The translations under genes and the position numbers were made by a program. The notes under the pieces were generated by a model that saw only the letters and a list, made by a program, of their open reading frames with translations, was not told the origin of the DNA and made no database searches. DNA of 64,000 nucleotides from Acidaminococcaceae bacterium (GTDB taxonomy: Bacteria; Bacillota; Negativicutes; Acidaminococcales; Acidaminococcaceae). Of this stretch, positions 40,251-48,536 are shown one piece after another (the first letter of the stretch is position 1; every line of letters begins with the position of its first letter). The DNA lies in NCBI GenBank assembly GCA_017405945.1, contig JAFQZL010000013.1, positions 1-64,000 on the forward strand. Direction: 5' to 3'.

Positions 40251-41642
40251 ATGTATAACAAAGTTGACGTTAAATTTATAGCCGGCTTGCAGGCCATTGT
40301 TGGCAAAGAGAATGTGTATTCGGACCCGGACACACTGGACCAGTACAAAACAGACGAAGAAACTGATCCTGCCAAATTCCATACGCCGGAAGCGGTAGTG
40401 GCCCCTGGTTCCACGGAAGAAGTGGCGGCTGTCGTGAAACTTGCCAATGAATCAAATATTCCCATTACGGTGCGCAGTGCCGGAACCAGCCTGGCCGACG
40501 GCGCTATCGCAGTGCGTGGGGGTATCATCCTGTTGATGGGGCGCATGAACCGCATCCTGGAAGTGAACACGGAAGGGTTGTATATGGTTGCGGAAGCCGG
40601 GGCTCTGGTAAAAGAATGTCAGGCTGCGGCGAAAAAACATAACCTGGTGTATGCGGGAGACCCCAGCAGCGCGGAAACCTGCCAGATCGGCGGAAACCTG
40701 GCGACCAATGCAGGCGGCATGAAGGCAATCCGCTACGGTGTAACACGGGACCAGGTGTACGGTATGACAGTAGTTTCTCCTATGGGCGAAATCATGCATG
40801 TGGGTGCCTGCCTGAAGAAGAAGACGACTGGTTATGCGCTGGAGCAGCTGATTATGGGATCGGAAGGGACCCTGGGCATCATTACGGAGGTTACCCTGAA
40901 ATTGCAACCCCTGCCGCCGTACCGGTTTGACGTACTTGCTATGTTCGATACTGTGGAAAAGGCTGCCCGTCTGGTTCCCACTGTAATTAAAGCGGGCCTG
41001 AATCCTACCAGCATCGAGTTTATGGACAACAGTTTTGTCCGCAGCAGCACGGCGTTCTGTGAAATCGATGTGCCGCATCGGGACATTGCCAACTTTGTAT
41101 ATGTAACGGTGGAAACCTTTGATGAAAACCAGCTTGACACCGGGTTGGAAAAATTAAGCGAACTCTGCGAGGAAGCCGGAGCCCTGGAAGTACTGGAAGC
41201 GGACGACCGGTTGTGGAGCCTGCGCCGTAACTGCCAGGAGTCGCTGCGGATTTTGTCCGACGTGACCATTACAGACGATTTCGTGGTTCCGGTGCATAAG
41301 GTGGCGGAAACCATCGAGCATGTGAAAGCCATGGGAGACCATTATCCCTTTGAAGTCATGGTGCTGGGCCATGCCGGGGACGGCAATTTGCACGTCTGCA
41401 TGTGCCGCAAGGATCTGACGGAAGAAGAATGGAATGAGAACGTGGAGAAATTCCACAGGGAAGCTTATCCTTACGTCTACAGTCTGGGCGGGAGGTTATC
41501 CGGCGAGCATGGCATCGGCGCCAAGAAACTGCATTACATGGAAGAGTACACGGAACCGGCCGAACTGGAATACATGCGCATGATCAAGCGGGCCGTGGAT
41601 CCGAAGAATATCCTGAATCCCGGAAAGATTTTTAATGTATAA
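40251..41642 (+). CDS. FAD-linked 2-hydroxyacid dehydrogenase (GlcD/D-lactate dehydrogenase family), paralogue 1
   Basis: A 463-residue flavoprotein of the VAO/PCMH type that oxidises D-2-hydroxyacids such as D-lactate, glycolate or 2-hydroxyglutarate. Motifs: PRSAGTSL-like VRSAGTSLADGA, GGNLATNAGG for FAD, GSEGTLGIITE, and the C-terminal metal-binding GHAGDGNLHV and SGEHGIGAKK. The ATG at 40251 has GAGGGGG upstream. A close paralogue follows directly. Confidence 0.9.
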   Translation: MYNKVDVKFIAGLQAIVGKENVYSDPDTLDQYKTDEETDPAKFHTPEAVVAPGSTEEVAAVVKLANESNIPITVRSAGTSLADGAIAVRGGIILLMGRMNRILEVNTEGLYMVAEAGALVKECQAAAKKHNLVYAGDPSSAETCQIGGNLATNAGGMKAIRYGVTRDQVYGMTVVSPMGEIMHVGACLKKKTTGYALEQLIMGSEGTLGIITEVTLKLQPLPPYRFDVLAMFDTVEKAARLVPTVIKAGLNPTSIEFMDNSFVRSSTAFCEIDVPHRDIANFVYVTVETFDENQLDTGLEKLSELCEEAGALEVLEADDRLWSLRRNCQESLRILSDVTITDDFVVPVHKVAETIEHVKAMGDHYPFEVMVLGHAGDGNLHVCMCRKDLTEEEWNENVEKFHREAYPYVYSLGGRLSGEHGIGAKKLHYMEEYTEPAELEYMRMIKRAVDPKNILNPGKIFNV

Positions 41643-41728
41643 ATTTAGTTTTATCTGCAAAATTTAAGTTTTTGGCGTTTAGTCTGTGATGCGACGGAGA
41701 AAAGGAACGCCGGTAAAGGAGAGTTTGT

Positions 41729-43132
41729 ATGGCAAAGTATAATCCTGTTACCCCTGAGTTGCTGGAAGAACTGAAAAAAGTGGTTGGCGTTGCCAATGTA
41801 AAAACCGATGCGGAAACGCTGGACCGTTTTAAAACGGACGAAGAGACGGATCCCCGACTGATGCATTTGCCGGAAGTTGTGGTCTGGGTCAACAGCACGG
41901 AAGAAGTTGCGGCAGTCATGAAACTGGCCAACCAATTCGTGGTTCCGGTAACGCCCCGCAGCGCAGGTACCAGCGTTTCCGACGGTGCGATTCCCGTTTT
42001 GGGCGGTATCGTGCTGAACATGGAAAAAATGAACAAGATTATTGAAATCAACGAAGACGCCATGTATGCTGTAGCCGAAGCAGGCGCACGCACTATCGAC
42101 ATCCAGATGGCCGCCAAAGCAAAAGGTCTGCTGTACGCAGGCGACCCCTGCAGTGCGGAAAGCTGCCTCATCGGCGGCAATATCGCTACCAACGCAGGCG
42201 GTAACAAAGCAGTACGTTATGGTACTACCCGGAATCAGGTGTTTTCCGTAGAAGTAGTAACGCCTACCGGTGAAATTACAACGCTGGGATCCCGCCTGAA
42301 AAAGTGCAGCACCGGGTATTGCCTGGAACAGTTGGTCATGGGTTCGGAAGGCACGTTGGGCATTATTTGCAAAGCGACCCTGAAACTGTTGCCGCTGCCT
42401 CCCTATAAAGTGGATGTGGCTGCAGTGTATGACGATCTGGATAAGGCCGTCACCCTGGTGCCGAATCTGGTAAAGGCCGGACTGGAGCCAACCAGCGTGG
42501 AATTCATGGACAGCAACTTCCTGAAGAGTTCCTGTGAATACAGTGAGATTAAGCTGCCCCATTGTGATGAGGGCGTGTGTTACCTCATCGTCAGCATGGA
42601 AACCTTCAATGAAGACGAAGTGGACGCCAAAATGGAAAAACTGGCGGAAATCTGTGAAGAATCCGGCGCCATTGATGTGCTGGAAGCAGATGACCGTGTC
42701 TGGACCGTGCGGCGCAACTGCCTGGAGTCCACCCGTTCCCTCAGCAAGATTGCCCAGTCCGATGATTTGGTTGTTCCTGTTGACCAGATTGCCAATTGCA
42801 TCAAGCGCCTGACAGAAGAAGCGAAGAAATACGATTTCACCATGTTCTGTCTGGCCCACGCCGGCGACGGCAACCTGCACTTCCAGCATATGAAGGGTGA
42901 TATGAGTGACGAGGCCTGGGAAGAACAGCAGCACGCTTTCCATGAAACAGCTTATTCCTACGTGTACAGTCTGGGCGGCCGTATTTCCGGCGAGCACGGC
43001 ATCGGCGCGAAGAAGGTTTATGCGATGGAAAAATACACCGATCCGGTGGAGCTGGCTATGATGAAAGCCATAAAAAAAGCCCTGGATCCGCTTGATATCC
43101 TGAATCCGGGCAAAGTGATGAATGTATATTGA
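41729..43132 (+). CDS. FAD-linked 2-hydroxyacid dehydrogenase (GlcD/D-lactate dehydrogenase family), paralogue 2
   Basis: A 467-residue homologue of the preceding gene with the same motifs (TPRSAGTSVSDGA, GGNIATNAGG, GSEGTLGIICK, GHAGDGNLHF, SGEHGIGAKK). The pair arose by tandem duplication. Neither has Fe-S subunit genes beside it. In amino-acid fermenters such enzymes often work with an electron-transferring flavoprotein, but no etf genes are visible here. It is followed closely by a universal stress protein. Confidence 0.9.
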   Translation: MAKYNPVTPELLEELKKVVGVANVKTDAETLDRFKTDEETDPRLMHLPEVVVWVNSTEEVAAVMKLANQFVVPVTPRSAGTSVSDGAIPVLGGIVLNMEKMNKIIEINEDAMYAVAEAGARTIDIQMAAKAKGLLYAGDPCSAESCLIGGNIATNAGGNKAVRYGTTRNQVFSVEVVTPTGEITTLGSRLKKCSTGYCLEQLVMGSEGTLGIICKATLKLLPLPPYKVDVAAVYDDLDKAVTLVPNLVKAGLEPTSVEFMDSNFLKSSCEYSEIKLPHCDEGVCYLIVSMETFNEDEVDAKMEKLAEICEESGAIDVLEADDRVWTVRRNCLESTRSLSKIAQSDDLVVPVDQIANCIKRLTEEAKKYDFTMFCLAHAGDGNLHFQHMKGDMSDEAWEEQQHAFHETAYSYVYSLGGRISGEHGIGAKKVYAMEKYTDPVELAMMKAIKKALDPLDILNPGKVMNVY

Positions 43133-43149
43133 TAAAGGAGTATCTGCAA

Positions 43150-43989
43150 ATGTTTTCCAGAGTAATGCTGGCCTTGGACCTGTCAGAACTTACCACCCGT
43201 ATATTGGATGTGTTTTACAGCGTCTGCCTTGATCCGGAAACGGAAGTGTACCTGCTTCACGTTGTTAAAAAGGCAGAGAATTTTGCCAAGTCTTCTGCTT
43301 ATTACAAAAAGACGTACAGCCGTTTAAACGGGCTGGCGCAGGACATCCAAAAAGCCGGATACGATAAAGTGGAAATCCTGTGGGAAAGCAATCCGGATGT
43401 GCTGCACGGCGTCCAGAAGGCCGTCGACCAGTATGATATCAACCTGTTGTTCATGGCTTCACACGGTAAAGGCATCTGGGCCAGTACGTTCAGGGGAAGC
43501 AATACCTTTAACGCGGTACGGGCCATAGATATCCCAACCCTTGTGGTGAAAGGGGATTACAAGTGCAGCGATTATCTGCAGCGTATCCTGTTACCAACGG
43601 ATTTCTCCCGGAAGTCCCTGATTGCCCTGAACTTTATCCGCAACCTGCGGGAAAACGTAGGGGAGGTCATCTTTGTGCATGTTATTGAAGGCGTACGGGG
43701 CGACGACGAACTGCTGGAAAACAAAGAGATGGCAGAGGATATGCTTAAGGAACTTTGCAACGAGATGCAGGACTTCGGTATACAGTCACGCTACGTGATT
43801 GCAGACGGAGGCGCTGCGTCCCGGGAAATCTGCAAGCTGGCGGAAGAGGAAAACTGCAGCCTTGTTATCACGGGGAAAACCGGGGCAGGGCCTATCAAAG
43901 GATTGCTGATGGGGAGCACGGCCCAGAATATTTTGTTGAATTGCGGCCGTACTCTCTGGGTAATGCCGGACGAAGAAAGCGAAGACTAA
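43150..43989 (+). CDS. Tandem-domain universal stress protein (UspA family)
   Basis: A 279-residue protein with two Usp domains (about 1-140 and 145-279). The second ends ITGKTGAGPIKGLLMGSTAQNILLNCGRTLWVMP, which contains the ATP-binding GxxGxxxGS pattern; the first has the shorter ASHGKGIWASTFRGSN. It starts at 43150 with GGAG about nine bases upstream and only 17 bases after the second dehydrogenase, suggesting a shared mRNA. Confidence 0.87.
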   Translation: MFSRVMLALDLSELTTRILDVFYSVCLDPETEVYLLHVVKKAENFAKSSAYYKKTYSRLNGLAQDIQKAGYDKVEILWESNPDVLHGVQKAVDQYDINLLFMASHGKGIWASTFRGSNTFNAVRAIDIPTLVVKGDYKCSDYLQRILLPTDFSRKSLIALNFIRNLRENVGEVIFVHVIEGVRGDDELLENKEMAEDMLKELCNEMQDFGIQSRYVIADGGAASREICKLAEEENCSLVITGKTGAGPIKGLLMGSTAQNILLNCGRTLWVMPDEESED

Positions 43990-43996
43990 AAAACGC

Positions 43997-44025
43997 TTGA
44001 CAAAAAAAGCTAATATCCGTATAAT
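43997..44025 (+). promoter_or_regulatory. Consensus promoter of tRNA-Ser / SRP RNA
   Basis: TTGACA (43997-44002) and TATAAT (44020-44025) with a 17-base spacer, the same perfect layout as for tRNA-Ala. A strong hairpin CGTGGCTGA/TCAGCCACG follows at 44032-44053, right at the likely 5' end of the transcript. Confidence 0.9.
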
Positions 44026-44086
44026 ATTTTACGTGGCTGACCTTCAGCCACGTATTTACAATTAAAAAGCTTTATTTCCTACAACC

Positions 44087-44176
44087 GGAGAGATGACCGA
44101 GCGGTTGAAGGTGCACGCCTGGAAAGCGTGTGTACGGGAAACCGTACCGAGGGTTCGAATCCCTCTCTCTCCGCCA
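44087..44176 (+). tRNA. tRNA-Ser (anticodon GGA)
   Basis: 90 nt with encoded CCA. The acceptor stem GGAGAGA/TCTCTCC is perfect. The anticodon stem CACGC/GCGTG encloses CTGGAAA, so the anticodon is GGA (UCC/UCU codons). The long variable arm TGTACGG.AAA.CCGTACC is typical of class II tRNA-Ser. Confidence 0.97.
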
Positions 44177-44231
44177 TTTGAAAATGAGTGCCGCATTGCG
44201 GCTTTTTTCTTCTGAATTGAAGAACAATAAT

Positions 44232-44369
44232 GGTTTTTCTGTAAGGCTGTAGCGGCAGGTCCTGCGCGATGGAGGCCTGTGAACCGTGTCAGGTCCGGAA
44301 GGAAGCAGCACTAAGCGGATCCCTTCATGCGCCGCGGGGGTGCCTGCCCTGCGGTCTTACAGGAAAACC
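44232..44369 (+). ncRNA. ffs: Small signal recognition particle RNA (4.5S type)
   Basis: The RNA core of the SRP, which with Ffh targets membrane proteins. The universal domain IV sequence GTCAGGTCCGGAAGGAAGCAGC is present (44288-44309). A long outer stem pairs GGTTTTTCTGTAAG with CTTACAGGAAAACC. There is no Alu domain, so it is the short bacterial form. Boundaries are set from the outer stem and may be a few bases off. It lies 55 bases after tRNA-Ser, probably in one transcript. Confidence 0.95.
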
Positions 44370-44374
44370 GGTTA

Positions 44375-44403
44375 AGAGCAATCCGTTAAGGATTGCTCTT
44401 TTC
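44375..44403 (+). terminator. Terminator after SRP RNA
   Basis: AGAGCAATCC pairs with GGATTGCTCT around GTTAA, followed by TTT. Confidence 0.85.
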
Positions 44404-44494
44404 TTATCCGTTTAAACTAAGTTACCCTTAAATCTGCAACATCTGACATCGGGTTGTTAAAACCGATAATTTGAAAATTTTTCACATTTGAGTC

Positions 44495-44522
44495 TTGCGT
44501 TTATTTAAAAGTGTGCTATAAT
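44495..44522 (+). promoter_or_regulatory. Promoter candidate for the structured region before the 87-residue gene
   Basis: TTGCGT (44495-44500) and a perfect TATAAT (44517-44522) with a 16-base spacer. Transcription would start near 44529, at the base of the possible structured RNA at 44534-44689. Confidence 0.6.
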
Positions 44523-44533
44523 TCAATTCGTTG

Positions 44534-44689
44534 TTCTGCTGAAGTCCCGTGTTAAAAAGTAGTCTTGGCAACTGCAGGAAGCCAGGGCTGTTCTTTTTTT
44601 GCCAGGGAGACGCTGGTTACATGGGTTTGTTCGTCAGGCGGATGAATCAGCGTGTCTTTGTGTACTGGCATGGTGCCACGACAGCAGAA
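44534..44689 (+). ncRNA. Candidate structured RNA (6S-like or leader), class unassigned
   Basis: The ends TTCTGCTG (44534-44541) and CAGCAGAA (44682-44689) pair perfectly and start just after a good promoter. Inside are hairpins GTCT.TGGCA/TGCCA...AGAC (44562-44611) and TGGCA-TGG-TGCCA (44666-44678), plus an alternative ACGCTG/CAGCGT stem (44610-44653). Size, promoter position and the TGGCATGGTGCC hairpin recall 6S RNA. A leader that controls the 87-residue gene 33 bases downstream is the alternative. The short frame upstream of that gene runs through this stretch and looks non-coding. Confidence 0.35.
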
Positions 44690-44721
44690 TGCGGAAAACA
44701 AAAAAGGAAGGAAAAGAATGT

Positions 44722-44985
44722 ATGAAAAAATTGTTTGATGCAACTGCAAGAATGAATGAAATTAAGAAAAGAAAGCTGACTGTAGCCAGGAGACTGCAGT
44801 TTCTGGAAGAAAAAATGGCGGAAGTACCGGTAGAAAGACAGGAGTCTTACAGCGATTTTGTGAAAAAATCTGTGACGCGTCTGTGCTACGGCGCAACCGC
44901 CCAGGAAATCTGGCACGACTGGCAGTGGCGGTCAGTTGGTCTGCCGGCATACTTTAAAAACGTAGCGCTGGCGGCGGGCAGATAA
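44722..44985 (+). CDS. Small basic helical protein, unknown function
   Basis: An 87-residue soluble protein rich in Lys and Arg in its first half (MNEIKKRKLTVARRLQFLEEK) with aromatic residues near the end (IWHDWQW). I do not recognise the family. GGAAGG lies about ten bases before the ATG. It sits between the SRP RNA and dnaX, where Bacillus has no gene of this kind, and is closed by a terminator at 45065. Confidence 0.6.
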   Translation: MKKLFDATARMNEIKKRKLTVARRLQFLEEKMAEVPVERQESYSDFVKKSVTRLCYGATAQEIWHDWQWRSVGLPAYFKNVALAAGR

Positions 44986-45064
44986 ACTGCCTGGCGGTCA
45001 AATGTATTTGTAACGTGTATTAGCGCCGCAAATTAAAGAAATCCTAAAAAGATTGCAAATTCGG

Positions 45065-45113
45065 AGTTGTAAAGAATAAGGCCTGGCTCTTCTTCTTTGC
45101 AACTTTATTTTTT
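45065..45113 (+). terminator. Terminator after the 87-residue gene
   Basis: AGTTGTAAAGAATAAG pairs with CTTCTTCTTTGCAACT with one mismatch and one wobble, followed by TTATTTTTT. Confidence 0.82.
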
Positions 45114-45215
45114 CCCGGAGATTTCATATTTAATTCATTGTTATTTTAGCTGATTTTTACTATAATAATAGAGTAAAATTTATTATACTCCCGGGAACAG
45201 GAAAGGATGTGCGAA

Positions 45216-47138
45216 ATGGCTTACCAAACTTTATATCTGCGCTGGCGTCCGTCCGGTTTTGATACGCTGGTGGGGCAGGTACCGGTCAAGCAGGCGCTGA
45301 TGAATGCGCTGTCCAGCGGCCGTATTGCGCACGCCTATCTGTTTACCGGCCCCCGGGGCACCGGCAAGACAACCACGGCCCGTATCTTTGCCAAGGCACT
45401 GAACTGTCAGAACGGTCCTACGGACCATCCCTGCGGCGAATGCCTGAACTGCCGCCAGATCACGGATGGCAGTGCGATGGACGTGCAGGAACTGGACGCT
45501 GCTTCCAACCGGGGCGTGGACGATATTAAAAATCTGAACAAGAATGCGGACTTTGCGCCGGTGAACTGCCGGTACAAAGTATATATCATCGACGAAGCCC
45601 ACATGCTGACTACAGAGGCCTGCAACGCGCTGCTGAAAACCCTGGAAGAGCCTCCGGAGCATGTGGTTTTCATCCTAGCCACGACGGAACCGCAGAAGAT
45701 TTTGCCGACCATACATTCCCGTTGTCAGCGTTTTGATTTCCATCCGATTACCCGGGAGGAAATTGTGACGCATCTGCAAAAGGTTGCGGAAGGCAGTGAC
45801 ATTAAAGCGGACAAAGAAGCGCTGGAACTGATTGCAGCCGCTTCCGAGGGCGGTATGCGGGACGCGCTGAGTCTGCTGGAGCAATGCGGCGTGATGGCGG
45901 AAACCGTGACTGCTGAAACGGTCCGCTCCGTACGGGGTATTATTGGCAGGGAGATTCTCCGGGAACTGGTCCGCGCGGTGGGGCAGAGGGAAGTTGCTTC
46001 TGCCCTTACAATTTTTGATAAGCTGCTGATGCAGGGCAAGGATATCAGTCAGATCCTGATCGAATTGTCCGGTTACATGCGGGCTTTGCTGCTATATAGG
46101 GCAACACCGGAGTATCAGCCCATATACGTGACGGATACCGCAGAAGAGCTGGAAAAGCTGGCTTCATTTTATACAGGGGAACGGATTCTGGCGGCTCAGG
46201 AAATTATCCATCAGGCCATGAATGAACTGCGCTTTACCGCCCGGGGGCGGATTACCGCTGAAATGTGCCTGTATGATCTGTGCCGGGAGGATAACCGGAC
46301 ACTTAAGGCACTGGCTGCCCGCATCAACCGGCTGGAGCAGGAAATGGCTGCATTAAAAGCCGGCGGACTTACGGTGGCGGTTTCGCAGGAACCGGCTGCT
46401 GTAGCAGCATCGGTAGAAGCCGCAAAGCCAAAACCGGATGAACCGGTTGCACGTGATATACCGCAAAAACAGGAGCCGGCGGCCGGCGTTAAGGAAGAAA
46501 CGCAACAACAGTCCGCGGCAACTGCAGACAGGGAGAAAAAGGAAGATACAGCAGTACAAAGGAAACCGGTTGCTACTGTTCCTCCGGTACAAAGCAATCC
46601 ACTTGAAACCCCTGCGGTTTCTCTGCAAAATGCTGCAACGTCAGGAAACAGTTCAGAATCTTCCGATGGAAGCTATACTGCCTATGGCAGTGATTGGGCA
46701 ACAGGGGATGAGTACTGGACCCGGGCTATGGAAATATTGAAAGCGGAACGGAAAAATTCAATTGCGTCCTGCGCTTCCCACGGCTCTGTGCTGGCTTATG
46801 AGAATCAGACCCTGATCGTTGGATTCAAGATGAAGTTTTTGTGTGAGCGCCTGCAGAAGCCGGATTACCGGGAAGTGGTGGAGGAAATCCTGCTGCGGGT
46901 GGCGCGGGTACCCGTCCGGCTGCAATGCGTGACGGATACGGGCGGGAAAACCGGAGGTTATACACCGGCAGGAAAAACGCCGGGACCGGCTTCCAAGGCA
47001 AAAACTTTACCGGCGGCGGATTCTGTGAAGCCTGTACCGAAACAGCAGGAACCGGCAACAGCTGACCCGGAACAAAATGTATCCGCAAGTACAAAAAAAG
47101 CCATGGAGATGTTCAAGGCAACGTTGCACAAGGTATAG
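45216..47138 (+). CDS. dnaX: DNA polymerase III subunits gamma and tau
   Basis: The clamp-loader ATPase of the replisome. Near the N-terminus: YLRWRP, Walker A GPRGTGKTT, a four-Cys zinc module (CQNG...CGECLNC) and DEAHMLT. The clamp-loader fold ends at about residue 370. A Pro/Ala/Glu-rich linker (about 395-490) leads to a tau-like C-terminal domain. I start at 45216 (MAYQTLYL) because AGGAAAGG lies nine bases upstream; the ATG at 45207 touches it. First gene of dnaX-ybaB-recR. Confidence 0.95.
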   Translation: MAYQTLYLRWRPSGFDTLVGQVPVKQALMNALSSGRIAHAYLFTGPRGTGKTTTARIFAKALNCQNGPTDHPCGECLNCRQITDGSAMDVQELDAASNRGVDDIKNLNKNADFAPVNCRYKVYIIDEAHMLTTEACNALLKTLEEPPEHVVFILATTEPQKILPTIHSRCQRFDFHPITREEIVTHLQKVAEGSDIKADKEALELIAAASEGGMRDALSLLEQCGVMAETVTAETVRSVRGIIGREILRELVRAVGQREVASALTIFDKLLMQGKDISQILIELSGYMRALLLYRATPEYQPIYVTDTAEELEKLASFYTGERILAAQEIIHQAMNELRFTARGRITAEMCLYDLCREDNRTLKALAARINRLEQEMAALKAGGLTVAVSQEPAAVAASVEAAKPKPDEPVARDIPQKQEPAAGVKEETQQQSAATADREKKEDTAVQRKPVATVPPVQSNPLETPAVSLQNAATSGNSSESSDGSYTAYGSDWATGDEYWTRAMEILKAERKNSIASCASHGSVLAYENQTLIVGFKMKFLCERLQKPDYREVVEEILLRVARVPVRLQCVTDTGGKTGGYTPAGKTPGPASKAKTLPAADSVKPVPKQQEPATADPEQNVSASTKKAMEMFKATLHKV

Positions 47139-47205
47139 GTCTTCAGGTTCAACATAAAAAAAACATAAATACAAATTATAGTTACTATTACAGGAGGACA
47201 GAAAT

Positions 47206-47547
47206 ATGAAAGGAATGAAATTCCCCGGCATGGGTGGTATGGGTAATATGCAGGGCATGCTGCAGAAAGTACAGAAGATGCAGGCAGAGATGCAGAAAGT
47301 ACAGGCGGAGCTGCAGGCCCGTACTTTTGAAAGTACGGCTGGCGGCGGTGCGGTTAAGGTTACCGTAACCGGCAAGAAAGAACTTACCGGTGTGGTGATC
47401 GATCCCCAGGTCGTGGATCCGGAAGATGTAGAAATGCTGCAGGACCTGATCCTGGCTGCTGTTAACGAAGCTCTTCATCAGGTAGATACGGTTACGGAAG
47501 CAGAAATGAACAAAGTGACCGGCGGTCTCAAGATTCCGGGAATGTAA
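47206..47547 (+). CDS. ybaB: YbaB/EbfC family nucleoid-associated protein
   Basis: A 113-residue DNA-binding protein with a Met/Gly-rich start, a central helix of Gln/Lys/Met (MLQKVQKMQAEMQKVQAEL) and the conserved GGGAVKVTVTG and DLILAAVNEA segments. It lies between dnaX and recR as in most bacteria and ends one base before recR. Confidence 0.95.
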   Translation: MKGMKFPGMGGMGNMQGMLQKVQKMQAEMQKVQAELQARTFESTAGGGAVKVTVTGKKELTGVVIDPQVVDPEDVEMLQDLILAAVNEALHQVDTVTEAEMNKVTGGLKIPGM

Positions 47548-47548
47548 T

Positions 47549-48154
47549 ATGGCTGGCATGATAAAACCGCTGAACAGTGTGTATGACCAGTTCCGGCGTC
47601 TTCCCGGGCTTGGTAATAAATCAGCTCTCCGTCTGGCGTACCACATCATCGATATGCCGGAAGAAGATGTGCGCCGTCTGGCGGAAGCGTTGCTGCAGGC
47701 GAAACGGGACATCCGTTTCTGCAGGGAATGCTTTAACCTGACGGACAGCGACGAATGTGAGATCTGCAGGGATGAAAAGCGTGACCACAGTACGATCTGT
47801 GTGGTAGAACAGCCCCAGGATGCCATGGCTATGGAACGGAGCCGTGGCTACACAGGCGTTTACCATGTGCTGCACGGGTGCCTGTCCCCGTTGGATGGCA
47901 TCGGGCCGGAAGAACTCCGGATTAAGGAATTGCTGTCCCGGCTTGGCAGCGGGGATGTGAAAGAAGTAATCCTTGCCACCAACAGCAATGTGGAAGGAGA
48001 AGCAACAGCGGCTTATCTGGCGCAGTTACTGCGGCATCAGCCTGTGGTTGTGAGTCGTATCGCCCGGGGTCTGCCCATGGGAGGAGACCTGGAATATGCA
48101 GATGAAGTGACACTTGCCAAGGCCCTGGAAAACCGGACCCGCATCACGGGATGA
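47549..48154 (+). CDS. recR: Recombination protein RecR
   Basis: A 201-residue ring-forming protein that helps RecF/RecO load RecA on gaps. Helix-hairpin-helix (RRLPGLGNKSALRLAYHI), four-Cys zinc finger (CRECFN...CEICRD) and a Toprim domain (VVEQPQDAMAMERS...YHVLHGCLSPLDGIGPE) are in order. Confidence 0.96.
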   Translation: MAGMIKPLNSVYDQFRRLPGLGNKSALRLAYHIIDMPEEDVRRLAEALLQAKRDIRFCRECFNLTDSDECEICRDEKRDHSTICVVEQPQDAMAMERSRGYTGVYHVLHGCLSPLDGIGPEELRIKELLSRLGSGDVKEVILATNSNVEGEATAAYLAQLLRHQPVVVSRIARGLPMGGDLEYADEVTLAKALENRTRITG

Positions 48155-48265
48155 AAGTGGTTTTGTGAAGGGGCAGAGAAGGGTGATTATGGTGAAATCA
48201 GTGTTTCCCTGAGATAGTTAGTGTTTTATGAACTAGATTTATGAATTAAAAAACAGGAGGAGAGC

Positions 48266-48523
48266 ATGGAAATTTTAGCTTCACTTGGCTCATTGGCGGT
48301 AGGCGTAATCATATTGTATATCATTGTCAAACTGTTGTCGCTTCCCTTCAAACTGGTATGGAACGGGATCATCGGGGCCATTATGCTGTGGCTGGCGAAC
48401 CTGCTGGGCGGCGCACTGTTTGGCGTGACGATCAAAATTACCATTATTAAGGCCCTGATTGCCGGATTCTTTGGCATCCCCGGAGCGGCGGCAGTCATTT
48501 TGTGGGATTTGTTTGTAAAATAA
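48266..48523 (+). CDS. bofA: BofA-like (sigma-K processing inhibitor family) membrane protein
   Basis: An 85-residue protein with two to three hydrophobic segments and the C-terminal GFFGIPGAAAVILWDL typical of the BofA family. In Bacillus BofA holds back pro-sigma-K processing during sporulation. It sits downstream of recR as in Bacillus. GGAGGAG precedes the ATG. Whether this organism sporulates cannot be told from the window. Confidence 0.85.
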   Translation: MEILASLGSLAVGVIILYIIVKLLSLPFKLVWNGIIGAIMLWLANLLGGALFGVTIKITIIKALIAGFFGIPGAAAVILWDLFVK

Positions 48524-48536
48524 ACAGGTATTGATA

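Noticed and set aside
44032-44053. Hairpin CGTGGCTGA/TCAGCCACG considered as a terminator of the UspA operon
   Set aside because: It lies after the consensus tRNA-Ser promoter and has no long T-run. It is more likely the 5' end of the tRNA-Ser transcript, although partial termination cannot be excluded.
44072-44311. Minus-strand frame with [17 protein letters not shown]
   Set aside because: Antisense of tRNA-Ser and the start of SRP RNA; a classic spurious translation.
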